From Liriodendron chinense (lineage: Eukaryota > Streptophyta > Magnoliopsida > Magnoliales > Magnoliaceae), in NCBI GenBank assembly GCA_003013855.2, contig ML058387.1, forward strand, positions 186,001 to 250,000: a stretch of DNA of 64,000 bases, written 5' to 3'. Every line of letters begins with the position of its first letter. Positions within the stretch are counted from its first letter, which is position 1. The position numbers were made by a program, and so were the translations under genes. Positions 46,618 to 58,900 of this stretch are shown here, piece after piece. The notes beneath the pieces are model-generated. The model had not been told where the DNA came from and ran no database searches. It saw only the letters and a list, made by a program, of their open reading frames with translations.

Positions 46618-47355
46618 GAAATGGTACTACGCGGTCGACCTCATGGGAAGTTCCCATGAGGTCGAGCTGTGCGGGCTCCACTGTGATGTTTATTTTTTTA
46701 TTTTTTTTATTTTGTTAGTCATGCAACACACCCACCCAGTTAATCGCGGTACACACTCACCCGGTCAGTCATTACGTCGCACCCACTAGTGTGGTTAGCA
46801 GCGGGAGCTTCACCCTATGGATTTCGATACATAGACCTCTGGTTGAAACTCCTTAAGAGTCTTCCAACGAGGTAAAGGCACCAAACCTAGCTTCACTGTG
46901 ATGTTTAATGAGCATCCACACCATGCATTTGGTGGGTCCCTTATTGTTTATGGGATATCCAAAAAATCAGCTGGATCCGGAATTCAAGTGGGCCATACCA
47001 ACTGAAAGAGTGCAAAACCATGCCCACAACATCTAAAAGTACTTTTTGGGGCCCACCTGAGTTTTGGATACTGTTGAAAATTGGTGTGACTTCCTGTTTA
47101 AGTGGGACATGCACAGTGGATGGGCTGGATTTCTCAGTCACAGCTTAATCGATCCTATAACTAATCATAAAGTTTTCAATTTTATGGTGTGGCCCACCCA
47201 AGTCATGGATTGGCCTGAGGTTTAGGCACATGGCCCACCATGAAATGATGCATCTGACTGATAATGTGGATGCCCATCATACATCACAGTGGGGCCCACA
47301 CAGCTCTACCTCATGGAAACTTCCCGTCAGGTCGAGCGCATGGAACCTTTTCCAA
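46616..47355. mobile_element. GGGCCCAC foldback element, copy N, with nested SINE
   Basis: Ends GTCGACCTCATGGGAAGTTC.. and ..GAAACTTCCCGTCAGGTCGAG; GGGCTCCACTGTGATG opposite CATCACAGTGGGGCCC. A SINE sits in the left arm. Confidence 0.75.
46693..46893 (-). mobile_element. tRNA-derived SINE with 14-bp target-site duplication
   Basis: Flanked by CACTGTGATGTTTA at 46679-46692 and 46894-46907. The minus strand has TTTACCTCGTTGGAAGACTC (A box) and a worn B box (GTATCGAAATCC), and ends in an A-rich tail. Close to the SINE at 23.19 kb. Confidence 0.8.
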
Positions 47356-47384
47356 ATGTATATATATACACACACACACACGAG

Positions 47385-47870
47385 AATGCTCACCTGTGCG
47401 GGCGCGGATATGCATAGGAACCAAGGTGGGGCCCACAGTGATTTGTTTTTATAAATCCAACCCCGTCCATCCATTTTGAGAGCTCATTTTTGGACATGGA
47501 AACCAAAATTAACCGGATCCAAGACTCAAGTGAGCCGAAAACGTGAGGATTAAACGTTGACAGTTGAAATATTTGTGGAGCCACAGGAGTTTCGAATCAG
47601 GATAACATTTGTGTTTCCAGTTCATCCTAGTAGTGACGTTATTAACGGTATGGATGTCATAAAAACATCACTGTAGAACCCTGGGAGGTTTCAATGGTAC
47701 TAATTTACCTACCCACCTTTTCCTTTAGTGAGGTCCAATTGAGTCTTGGATCTGATTCATTTTTGTTTTCATGTCCTAAAATGAGCTCCCAAAACGGATG
47801 AACGGGGTGGATTTATCAAAAAAAAAAAAAAACTGCGCAGGAACTTCATGCGCCAGGCTTTTGCAGGAAA
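47385..47870. mobile_element. GGGCCCAC foldback element, copy O
   Basis: Left CCAAGGTGGGGCCCACAGTG, right GCGCAGGAACTTCATGCGCC. Boxes AGACTCAAGTGAGCCG and TTGAGTCTTGGATC are inverted. A subfamily of copy D. Confidence 0.7.
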
Positions 47871-47883
47871 TCCCCCCCTTCTC

Positions 47884-48197
47884 GTGAGAGAACTAGTAAG
47901 CACTTTTTCTCGGTTGTGAGCCCAAAATCTGAGCTGTCCATGTGATGCAGCACCCCAAAAAACTCCTAGGGCCCATCTTTCAACTTGTTCCAGAATTTTA
48001 GAAGGCCATGAAGAAAGAAAACAGTTTCCTCCCTTGATTTGCCTCTTGCATTCTGCTGCAGCCCACCAAAGTTTTGGATCAGGTTGAAAGATTAGCCCTA
48101 GGGGTTTTTTAGGGTGCTGCATCACATGGACGGCTCAGATTTTGGGCTTACATCATGTGCCATGAGCCATGAAATAGTGCTCATGAGTCTCTCTCAC
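47884..48197. mobile_element. Near-perfect foldback element (hairpin, about 115-bp arms)
   Basis: The arms share GAGCCCAAAATCTGAGC, GTCCATGTGATGCAGCACCC and CCTAGGGC..ATCTTTCAAC with only a handful of mismatches; the outer ends are GTGAGAGA and TCTCTCAC. The loop is about 85-90 bp. No coding. Confidence 0.85.
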
Positions 48198-48339
48198 AAG
48201 AAGTGCGTGAGCATTCCTCTATGTATATATGTGTGTGTCTCTCGGAGGCCTCTTTCTCAATTGAATGTGGACATTGCTGGATGTTCTTTTTTAAGACGTC
48301 CATCTGCTGGCCACCAGTATAAAGATTAAGATTCTCCCA

Positions 48340-48545
48340 AGACTATCAACGGCTGAGATCAATGAATCCCCACTGGAACCATTTACAAACTGAAAAATCT
48401 GTGTCAAGTTGACTGCACTACCCCAAAAAAATGACAATCGTCCACATGTGACCCGCCTGATGAGTAGAGCAGCCGGATTTTTGGACCCCCACCATGTTTG
48501 CTGTGGGCCCCACCTGATGAATGGCCTGGATCTCGGACGTGCAAA
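48340..48545. repeat. Foldback/MITE fragment next to the CBSPPR1 stop
   Basis: Contains GTTTGCTGTGGGCCCCACC and TCGTCCACATGTGACCC. A partial copy of a GGCCCCAC-type element, about 75 bp downstream of the stop codon (on the low-coordinate side). Confidence 0.45.
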
Positions 48546-48617
48546 AGAAAATATCATCTTCCATACACTCGGCCATATAAAAAAAACTCACTCAAAACTT
48601 ACATATTTACATAGCAA

Positions 48618-51600
48618 TTACATGAAAGTTCTGTACAGAGATTCATCAGCCTTTGATACAGGAATAGCAAGTTTAAAAAATTGCTCCAACGAGAACACCC
48701 CAACTGGCTTCGAACTCGAGCTGTAACTACTTTCATAGTCATTGCTGGATTTCACAATCACAATCATTTTGTATCTCTTCTCGAGGAGCAGTTCGATGAC
48801 TCGACGGGTGGATGTTGAGGTTGTTATGCATGGAGGTGGACCCCGCATCATTTGCGAAAGAGGTGCGTCCAGCTGGAAAAGACAACAGGCAATCTTGTCA
48901 CCATACAGAAATTAAGGATGCATACAAATTGGTTGAACTGCATTGCAATAATTCAATTGCATGCAGAGAAAATGACGATATTGGCGGAAACTTAGCCAAG
49001 TTGACTCAACCCGGCGAGATTTCGAGCCAGGTCACTAAGAAACTTGATCCTTGATGAAATTCAGTTGATTCGTCAACTTGATAACTCAGTCCACTAGATG
49101 CATCAATGTTTGTGATATGGAAAATATTGGCCGATATTATTGATATTGCACCTCAATGATATGAAACTGGCAGGAAGTTGCGGAACTTTTGAGTATCGGC
49201 GATATTATCGCAATTTATCATAATGTATCAATGATGTATCAACAATAGTATCATCAATACATCGCTGCTGTGCTGACAGCAACACTTGGGTTTTCCAGGT
49301 AAAAAAAAATTTTAATCCCATTTTTGTCATATCTTCCACTTCTAATCCATTTCTTACATTCTGGAAATTTCATTGAAAAATTCAACAAATTTGCCAATGT
49401 TTCCCAAAAACACCGAAACATTAAACATCCGATATTTCCAATATGATAACCGGTATGTTTCCATATCCCAAGGGTGCAATAATCCATTAACACTAATATG
49501 GAAAACATTGGACGCGACTCAAAAAGACTAGGAACCGAGTCACTCGCCACACTGTTCTTTTCAAGGACAAAGAAAAAGGACAATGGGTGAAATCTCGAAC
49601 CCAAGATGGTGAGGGAGACGCATCTAACCAGACCAACACAAGCTTGAGATGCGCTTGCTTCAGCGATTTTATATATTCTTTCAGTAAGCATTTTGAGATT
49701 TTTATTGCTATTATAATAATTATCAATTTAATAATAAAAAAAATAAAAATCGTCAAGTGAAGACTCATCCGAGTATTCTAGTTGACCCAACTCAGCTCTA
49801 GATCAAGTTGGGTCAAGTTCTTGGGTTTTGAACTATGGTTTGAAGCTTCTTCTTTTCTTTTCTTTTTTTCTTTTTTTTTCAAACAATATGAGAAACGATG
49901 TGGGGAATGGACACAGGAGACAGTACATTTTATAACAAATGTTATAGTATTTAGCCAGAAGCTTGAAACAAATGCAAGAAATAGGGAAATGAGAAATATA
50001 GGTATTTGCAAGGGAAAATGAGTCTGTCAGCAACTATGGATTGAAGTTTTAAGATAGAGAGATGCCCAAGTACTCTCAGAGCACTGTAACTTATAGTGCT
50101 CCTAGTTGCATTGGGACACTTAGTCCAATCAATTGATCTACACTGTTCATTAGGTTCAGTGCACGTCATGGGCTACCATGCAAACATCACACCGCTCTGA
50201 CGCAAATGAACCATTCAATTGTAAACATCCCATCCATGGCATTCTCACTTTTGTTCAACAATGATGTATCAACAATAATGTATCAATGATGTATCAACAA
50301 TAGTATCATCAATACCATGCAAACATAGATTGCCTACTATTCTCACTTTTGTTCGGCAATTGTAAACATCCCATCCATGGCATTCAAATGGATGGTTGTA
50401 GAAAATAAGGCCAAATCAAAGATGGATTGGATCATCCCATCCATATGATTTTTGTATCTAGCATATGAAATGTGCTCTAGACTTAATGGACAGTTCAGAT
50501 CATTCGAATGGATTGCCCAGGTGAACATATACAACTACGAGTCTAGGAGCACTATAAGTTATAGTGCTCTGAGAGCACTGGAACATTTCTTTTTAAGATA
50601 TACGGCAAAAGGAACAGCATCAATTTCTGGATGGCTGTGGAAAGAGTAGGTGACAAAATGATGGCAGCATAAGCAACCAGCAGAAGCGGTTTATCGACCA
50701 AGATCTCAAGACTTTGTGCCAATGCTCGACTAGCCATGACCATACTGAGATTGAAACTACATGACTCACTGATTCAAATATGACTCGAATGACTTGAGTG
50801 AGGAAAAAATATTCAGAAAGGAAAACATAAAATAAAATAAAAATTATGAGGCATTTTGGATACATTCACTTCATCATATGAAAAAAAAAAAAAAAAGTAC
50901 ATTTCCATTTTATAAGATAGGTTTACTGTTTCCCAAATGTCACCTATCACATAGCACGCGATTTTTTTTTCAATGGTTTCTTGTTAGATGAACACCTTTT
51001 TCCGAGTTTGATCCTCAGTGACTCCAGTGTTGTAGAAGTGTAATAAAATTAGTGGTTTCCAAGTAAATCTAATATTTCTTCAATACAATATAGATTGCTT
51101 CTAGTCTCTAGCTCCTTTATATCAGCCTGACCAAATCTATATTATCGCTTGTGTGTTGAGTTTCCATTGAGGTATTCAATAATGGTAATCGTGGCTGTAT
51201 GCGGCCCTCAAAATACAAGCCGTAACAGCCCTGTAACAGTCAAATTTTATTTTAAAGGAAATAATGTAACAGCCCTGTATCGACCAATTACGGGCCCTTA
51301 ACAGTTCATTATGGCTTTTTCTCTCTTTTTTTTCAAAACAGGTGTCATGTCCCTGTATTGGGTAACGGGCACTGCCATTAGTGTAAATCTTACTTCTTGT
51401 GAATAGATTTCAAACCACTTATCAAGCATTTTTGTGGACAAAGGTTTTTCTACCATAAACTAATGAGCCTGTTTTCCTCACATTTCCCACCTACCTGCTT
51501 TTAAAATATAAAGCTTTTAAAAATAATAGATGAACAGCAGTGCACCAATTTAAACACCTTGAGCATGTTTCACACAATTCTACAGAATGACAAGGGAGCA

Positions 51601-52096
51601 TCAATTAAAGACCCATTTGGAAGATCACCCAAATTGAGATTTATTCTGTTTTTCAACAGAGAATAAAATCTTGCATGTGTCAGAGTGGGGGAAACAAGAA
51701 CCACATTACTAGGACTTCGTTTCCCAGTTTTTTCCATCCCTAACTCACAAGTGGATTCCGAACAGAACCATCTGAATCCAATTGCAATTTCAGGTGGATT
51801 GCATCCAGTGCGCAGCTTTTTGGGGAAATTCCTTAAGTACCCTTCACACATGGTTGGAACCTAGAATATAAAGAGTACCTGATTGCAGTCTCCACGGTGT
51901 ATTAGTCCAACACAGCTACCCCAATCATCTACAACAGGCACAACAGCATCCCTAAAGAAACGCATCACAACTTGCTTCAACTCCAAGCTAGCTAGCAACG
52001 AATTAGCTTCTTGAAATGGTGTCATATATTTCTCAATTGGATCATCCAATGATACCTAAATTGGAAAGATGTAAGAAACTTCTGCAAAAGGGTAGG

Positions 52097-52143
<47 letters not shown>

Positions 52144-52890
52144 TACCTGAGGAAGGACGTAAGGACTAAACATAGAACTGGTGAACCCAGACAAAACCTC
52201 TACACGCACAGCAACCTGCAGCCCAATGATAAACATATGCACAAATATGTGATCATCTAATGTTGCCTGTTTAACTTCTCTAAAAATCAAGAATCTTTAT
52301 CGGGATGCAGATAATTCCACGCTCTAATTTTTATAGGAGCCATGTTCCTAACAGAGAATTCTATATGTACTCCAATTTTATCGTCCCAAACCACACTGTG
52401 GGGATCAGTGAATTATTGGTCATATGACGTTAACCTGTGCAAAATGTTGGTTTTCAGAAAATTAGAAGCACTGCAACTCAAAACAATTTAAATCTAGGGA
52501 TTTTTAAGGTCCTGATGCATAGAATACATGTAGTGTGCTGATATGACAGACTGTACAAGTGGGAACCATGGATATCCATGCCATTGATCTGGTGGGTCCC
52601 ACTGTTGATGGAGGTGCCCCAGAAGTCTTTCAGATTGGACAAATCCCCTCCACCCTCCCTCCTTTCGTTCTTTCTTTCCTCTTTTCTTCTTCTTCTTCTT
52701 CTTCTTTGAGAGAGAGAGAGAGAGAGAGAATGTAGTGTCCTGATGTGCCAGACTGTAGAAGTGGGAACCATGGGTACCCATGCCATTGATCTGATGGGTC
52801 CCACTGTCGACAGAGGATGCCACAAAAGTCTTTCAGATTAGAAGGATCCCCTCGTCTTTCTTTCTTCTTTTCTTCTTCTTCTTCTTCTTC

Positions 52891-52931
<41 letters not shown>

Positions 52932-55900
52932 TGATAGAATATTGGTATTGTTTTTAACCATCTGTTCATGGCATCTGATTGAGAGGTGGGATCTTCCAAC
53001 CTGGCAGATTTTGGGGCATCCCTCATCCACAGTGGGGCACATCAGATCAACGGCCAGTATCAGCGAATCATGGGCCCACTTGCGCAGAATGGTGCATCAA
53101 GCCACTGCATGTTCTGACATATGGGGTAATTATCATTCTAGTAAGCAGTAAGTACTAAAACGTAGAAACTTTTAACGTATTCACTACCATTGCATTTATT
53201 ACAGTAGCTAGAGGAGAGGAAAGTAGAAATTAGTTACATACCATGCCTCCTCTACTGGTCCAAGATATTCCTTTCTGCCTTCTAATGATGTTTGAAAGTA
53301 TCTGTTTGGCTGTACTGATCTGCTGAAGCAATAAAACCAAACCAAGGTACCAAGGGAATGTGAAACTCAAAAGCGATGTTGGTCTTATTGTTATGTAATA
53401 CGTATGAAGCTGAAGGATGTGCTTGCTTCTATATGAGCATATTAATGCATATACAACATACATAAAACATGGACACACACACCGGTTGCATAATGCAATA
53501 ATACAACATACAAGCATAGACATCATATATAGGCATGAGGGTGGAATGCAAAAATGAGGTAAGTAGAGCGACCATTCGAGAGATTCAACCATATCCGTTG
53601 ATCATGTCAAGTTGCCTTTTCAAATCTACACATAAGCTTTACATATATGTGGGGACTTTGCAAGTGTAGACTACTACCTGCCCATTATTTGTGGCTGCTT
53701 CCATGAGAAGTTCATCAGCTTCTACTTGAACTTCAGCTGAGATGGCTCCAACAGAATCTGGCCACATGCGAACATGCAACCTCTTGACCATATCATAATC
53801 TCCTTTGGCAGCAAAAGTCCGCATCATAGAAAGATATAGGTGGGGCCTCGGCCGAAGGTTCTGATTTTCTCCAGTCCTCTTTATTATCTCCCCAAATACA
53901 CAAAGGGCGCCTAGAAAAGATAAATAAATACATAAAGAAAACAAAAGGGAAAAGAAAATTATGAAAGGAAAAGTTTAGCAGCCAGCACTAATCGATATCT
54001 TGACTTTCAGAGTTGAAATAGATATGAGGGGAGGCCTTCATTGGAGATACGTGTATTGGGTTTCATTGACATGAATTCTCTACCAAGATAACACAATAGC
54101 ACAAAATAATCCAGAAAACACAGGTTTTCCTCCAATATTTTATAATTTTTACAGATGCATCAGTTGTTTTATTCCTTTTATAGACAAATTAGATAAAGAT
54201 AACTACATTTACATCTGTTCTTATCAGGAAGCACATGAACCACTGAAGTTTACTTTCACTTTAATGAAATCAAGGCTACGGCTTCCTCATCACATCTCTC
54301 CTTTTCTTTCATTCCACGAGGACCTAATGACATAGCAGATTCTCTAGCTAAGGTGTAGATACATTCCATCTTCGCATTAGCTCATCTTATCCACCATGTT
54401 GACGGATATTGTAGCTCTCATTCACCATGATTGTTGAAGATGCCTTTTTTTTTCTTTTCTTTTTTTCTTTTTTTTTTTGAATGCCATATTGAAGAGGTCA
54501 ATTGAAGTTCCATTTACAAAATGTGGTAATAGAGAGAACTTTAATATACTGTATTCTAACAGCTTAACAATTTGTAATTTTAAGGTTTCTTTCTTTCCTA
54601 AAAGAAGAAATATATGGAAAGTTACCTCAAGTGGAGGAAGGCATTTGACTTAGAAAAAAGGTGCAATTGAGTGACTTAGCATATTTCACCCCTCGATCAA
54701 CTATACATAGAAGTAAATAATCGTCTGTACACAAATGCATGTATAGCATACATAATTGCACGTCTGTCTGTCTGCATGTACACCTGCACTTGAAAAGCTC
54801 AACACCAGCCTCAACGGCTTAAAACTTCTCTTATAGTTGATAGCCAGCAGAAGGTGGGTCTGACCGTGGAGATGTTCTCTCCCAAAAAAAAATCTGGTCC
54901 ATTCAGCAGATGTACCATAATGTCAGGAACAGCTGAACAGTTGAGAAAACATCATTCAGGTATTTTTCTTATCCCTGAATTTGCTTCATAAACTTTGGCC
55001 CACCTGACGATTGGACCGACCTGATTCTTGGGCAAGACTCACAAGAGCATCTACAATTCTGATGAATGGATCAGATCTCCTACTAATATGACAGATGATG
55101 AGAATGGGATAAAACCTGATGAACATTGTTAAAGTTTAATTTGAAAGGTTCTACAGATGGTGGATGCGGGAGTTTTGGGGGCTCATTTGAAGCTCCGAAT
55201 GAGAACAACACTTATTACCCAAATAACCAACAACACACTGGTGTTTCTGGTAGAGCACCGCGGCAAGGGGGGGGGGGGGGGGGGGGGGGGGTTCGAGACT
55301 GCCATGAGACGAAGATGAGAAAACTTATGATTGAGTTAGATTTAATGGTGACAATTGACTGTATCACTAGTCAAATTTTCTGCCCATGGAGAGCTATACC
55401 ATGCATAAACCAAATCAAATTCTACATCACCAAAACCTTGGAACGATTTGAAGCTATTTAAAAAAAAAAATTCCTCATCATTTGTTTTCCATATTTTGTG
55501 TAAGCATAACATAATAGATGAATAAGAATCAAAACAGAAGTGTGTGAGTTTCATGAGCGGAGATGACCTGCAAAATTAACATACCTCTTGTTAAGCCGCA
55601 ATTTAGCAATGTGTCAATCATCGCAGTATACGCAATTCGATCAATAAACAGATCAAGTGATGATTTCATTTCCACCACAAGCTTCTGAACTGAAAGTGGG
55701 TCTTTGGTATTCCCAAAACCCTAACAAAAGAGATTCAAATGATCAAAATTATAGAAGAGAGATGAACAACAACATTTAACACCAACTGTCAGATAAAAAG
55801 CAATGATTGTTGATATTTGTCAGAAGGTAAAATCAAGGACAATAGTCCCTATTGGTGAGAAAAATAATATAAGATTATTAGCACTCTTGAAGTTTGCTTA

Positions 55901-58900
55901 AATAAGCACCCAAATCGTTGAACAAATGAGAAATTAAAGCATGACAATGCATGCAGAGGTGAATAGCATCCTGGGCCCCAGCCCATGCCGGTGGGGTCCG
56001 TGGTATGATGATCCAGAACATTGATCTAGTGGGTGATAGGGGATGGGGGGATATTACGGGAATCTTTTGGAGTGGAAGATCCTAGCCTCTGATCTGTGGA
56101 ATTTTCTCCAAGCAGCTGCTGCATCTTTCTTAACTGTCAGTTTATAGGCCAATGACGTTGGAGTTAGGATTTTCCAATCTGAAAGATTTCTTAGGCACTC
56201 CCATCCAATCACAGGTTCCATCAGATCAATGGCTCGGATCACTGAACAGTGAACCCACTTGTAGGCATAACAACCAAATCTAGATTCGTCAGTATCTTAA
56301 ATTCTTATAAATAGATAGTTGTGATTAACAGAGTTCATTATACATCTAAATAAGCAAGCATTGCTGCATTAGCTTGCTTGACAAGCCAAGCAAAGATTTA
56401 CAATCTTCTTCTTTTTTATTCTTTTTTTGGAAAGATGAAAAAGAATACGAGCAGTGGAATAACAACTAACAGACCTTAAGTAAGGTAGTGTAGGTGACAG
56501 CATCTGGAAAAAGCTCCTGACAGTTAACTCTCTGTGCTTCTTCCTGCAAGCAATTGCAGATAAGCTTTCAGATAACCTGTGAAATGATTGTTCGGTACCT
56601 AAGAAGCATGGCTTTTTTGTGGCTCTAAACTGGCCTTTCAAATACTTTCTTGAGACCTTCATTTCCTCAAACATCTGCATCGCAGAATCCATTCTTTCAG
56701 ACTTGACACATGCAAAGACTAGTGTATTGTATGTGAGACGGTCAGGCTTCAATCCTTGACGGAATATTTCATCACGTACAGTTAAAGCATCCAAAGGGAA
56801 ATCAGTGTTTATATAGCCCTGAAAAGAAAAGGAAAAAAAAATCATAATCTCTACATAATATACTTCCGTAGTAAAAAAAAATGCCCAATTTGGTTAAAAT
56901 CGACAGTAGCTGTGAAAGCAGTAATTCCTTAGGAATGCTTCTTCCAAATGCCTATCTACAAATGCCAAACACAAGCAACCCACATGTTCCAACATAGCAC
57001 ATGTGTACAAGATCCAGTCATTCATCAGGCAGGTCCCACCCTCGCCAAAAATCAGGCTGATTGGGTCCGCTCACCAGGCGAGCAACACATGTACACCGAA
57101 TGTACATGTACAGTCATCAGCTGTCCAATTTTTTGTCCTCGTGCAGCCACTGAAGTTTATCAACCTCATAAATGACCTGGATCTTGAACATTTGTGCAAT
57201 TTTGGCATGTAGAACAAATAAGTTTGATGTTTGAAGATTAGCACTTGTTACTAGCACTCCATGATGACAGTTGACCATAAACCAACAAAACTCTTGAATC
57301 AGTTACAAAACACAAGGTCAATGCAAACCTTCATCAGTAGGTTGTACATAGAGATTGAAGGACCTTCTTTATGAAGTGCAAAACGATAACGTGCAAGAAG
57401 GCCATTTGCACGGCGCAGATCTCCTGCACTAAATAGAGAGAATTGATGAAATTAACATATTACCAAAACAAACAAGTATTATAAGCTTCAGTTGTTCGAA
57501 CCATAGTTCTAAAACTCGCTGATTCGACTTGAAATTCGGCTGAGTCAATCGACTTGGCAAGATTTCGATCCAAGTTGTATGAAACTCGGTATGAACCTGA
57601 TCTGGAAGACTTGAAAAGACTCGTCAAGACCACGCGACAACTCGGCCAACTCAGTATGACTCAGTTCGAGTCACCCACAATGCCACTTTCATTTTATGAT
57701 AAAATGCAAAATGTCGCATGGGTGACTTGAATCCACAACCTCATCACTACAAGTGCAAGTGCATTACCAGCAATCCAGTAGCTCCAGTTGTGTTTTGTTT
57801 TAGCTAGTTAATATATGTACCTTTTCTATGACTTAAAATATTCATTGCTAATTCCGATACTCTTCATTTATATATTATATAATACTGAGTCAAGAAAACT
57901 TAAGACTTGCTCGAGTCTTCGTGTCGAAACTTGTTCGAGGCTTCGAGTTGACCCGAGGGGTAAAGTTTTTGAGTGTTTGGACCATGGTTCAAACAGCTAA
58001 ACCCAAACATCAAGAAGTATCTTAGACTGCAATTGGAAACGCCCACAAGCTAGTATTTAAAAGACCCCATATTTGGTTTGGAAAGACACAGGAAACGGAT
58101 TCTGTACTAAGCAAGACACGTGTTCCATAAAACTGGCACAAAATAACAATTTCGCTCACTTCATCGAGGAACTGAAATGAGTCTGCTATCAGTTTTATGT
58201 TTTTTGATAAAACCAATCTCACCCAACCACTATTTCATAACACCCAAACACAGCATTAGTATAGCTCCCCAACTCTTTAAATGTCCAAGGCAAGAAGCTT
58301 CAATAGTCAACCAATCTAGCCCAACCACTATTTCATAACACCCAAACACAGAATTAGTCTAGCTCCCCAACTCTTTATATGTCCAACTCAAGAAGCTTCA
58401 ATAGTCATGCTGTAAGTAAAACAATCAAGAGCCCAGGCCTGGGTTGGTCTCGCCCAGAATTTGTACTCGAAAATTTCAATTTTGGTCAGCCCGGGCCCAG
58501 CCCATTGACAACCTGACCAAAATAACCTCCATGCACTTACAAATGAATGAGTAGATGCTACAATCATTTAGGATAGGGTTCTAACACTAACCTGCTTCAA
58601 GCAGAGTATTTAATAGACCAGAGATGAGCGAAGGCGACAGCTTTGGACTTCCTGCAGCAGTTCCTTGCTCCACAGATTCAAGTATTTGAAATGCTTCATC
58701 AATTCGCCGAGCCTCACCTAAACCCTTCCCAACAGATAATTTGAAACTCTTAGCAAGTTAAAATTTGAAAGGAAACTCCTCAATTATATATATGTGGGGG
58801 CAAATGATTCGATGAGACAATTGTGATTGCTAAAATCAGTGGGGCCAGCTGGTGTCTGAACTGTTCATGTGGAGGGTCACTCTGTGGATACGCCATGGCC

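Noticed and set aside
46487..46789. Frames with Tyr-Ile repeats
   Set aside because: They translate the (AT)n microsatellite.
57003..57212. Open frames between CBSPPR1 exons as extra exons
   Set aside because: The flanking exons join in phase without them and the peptides lack PPR character.
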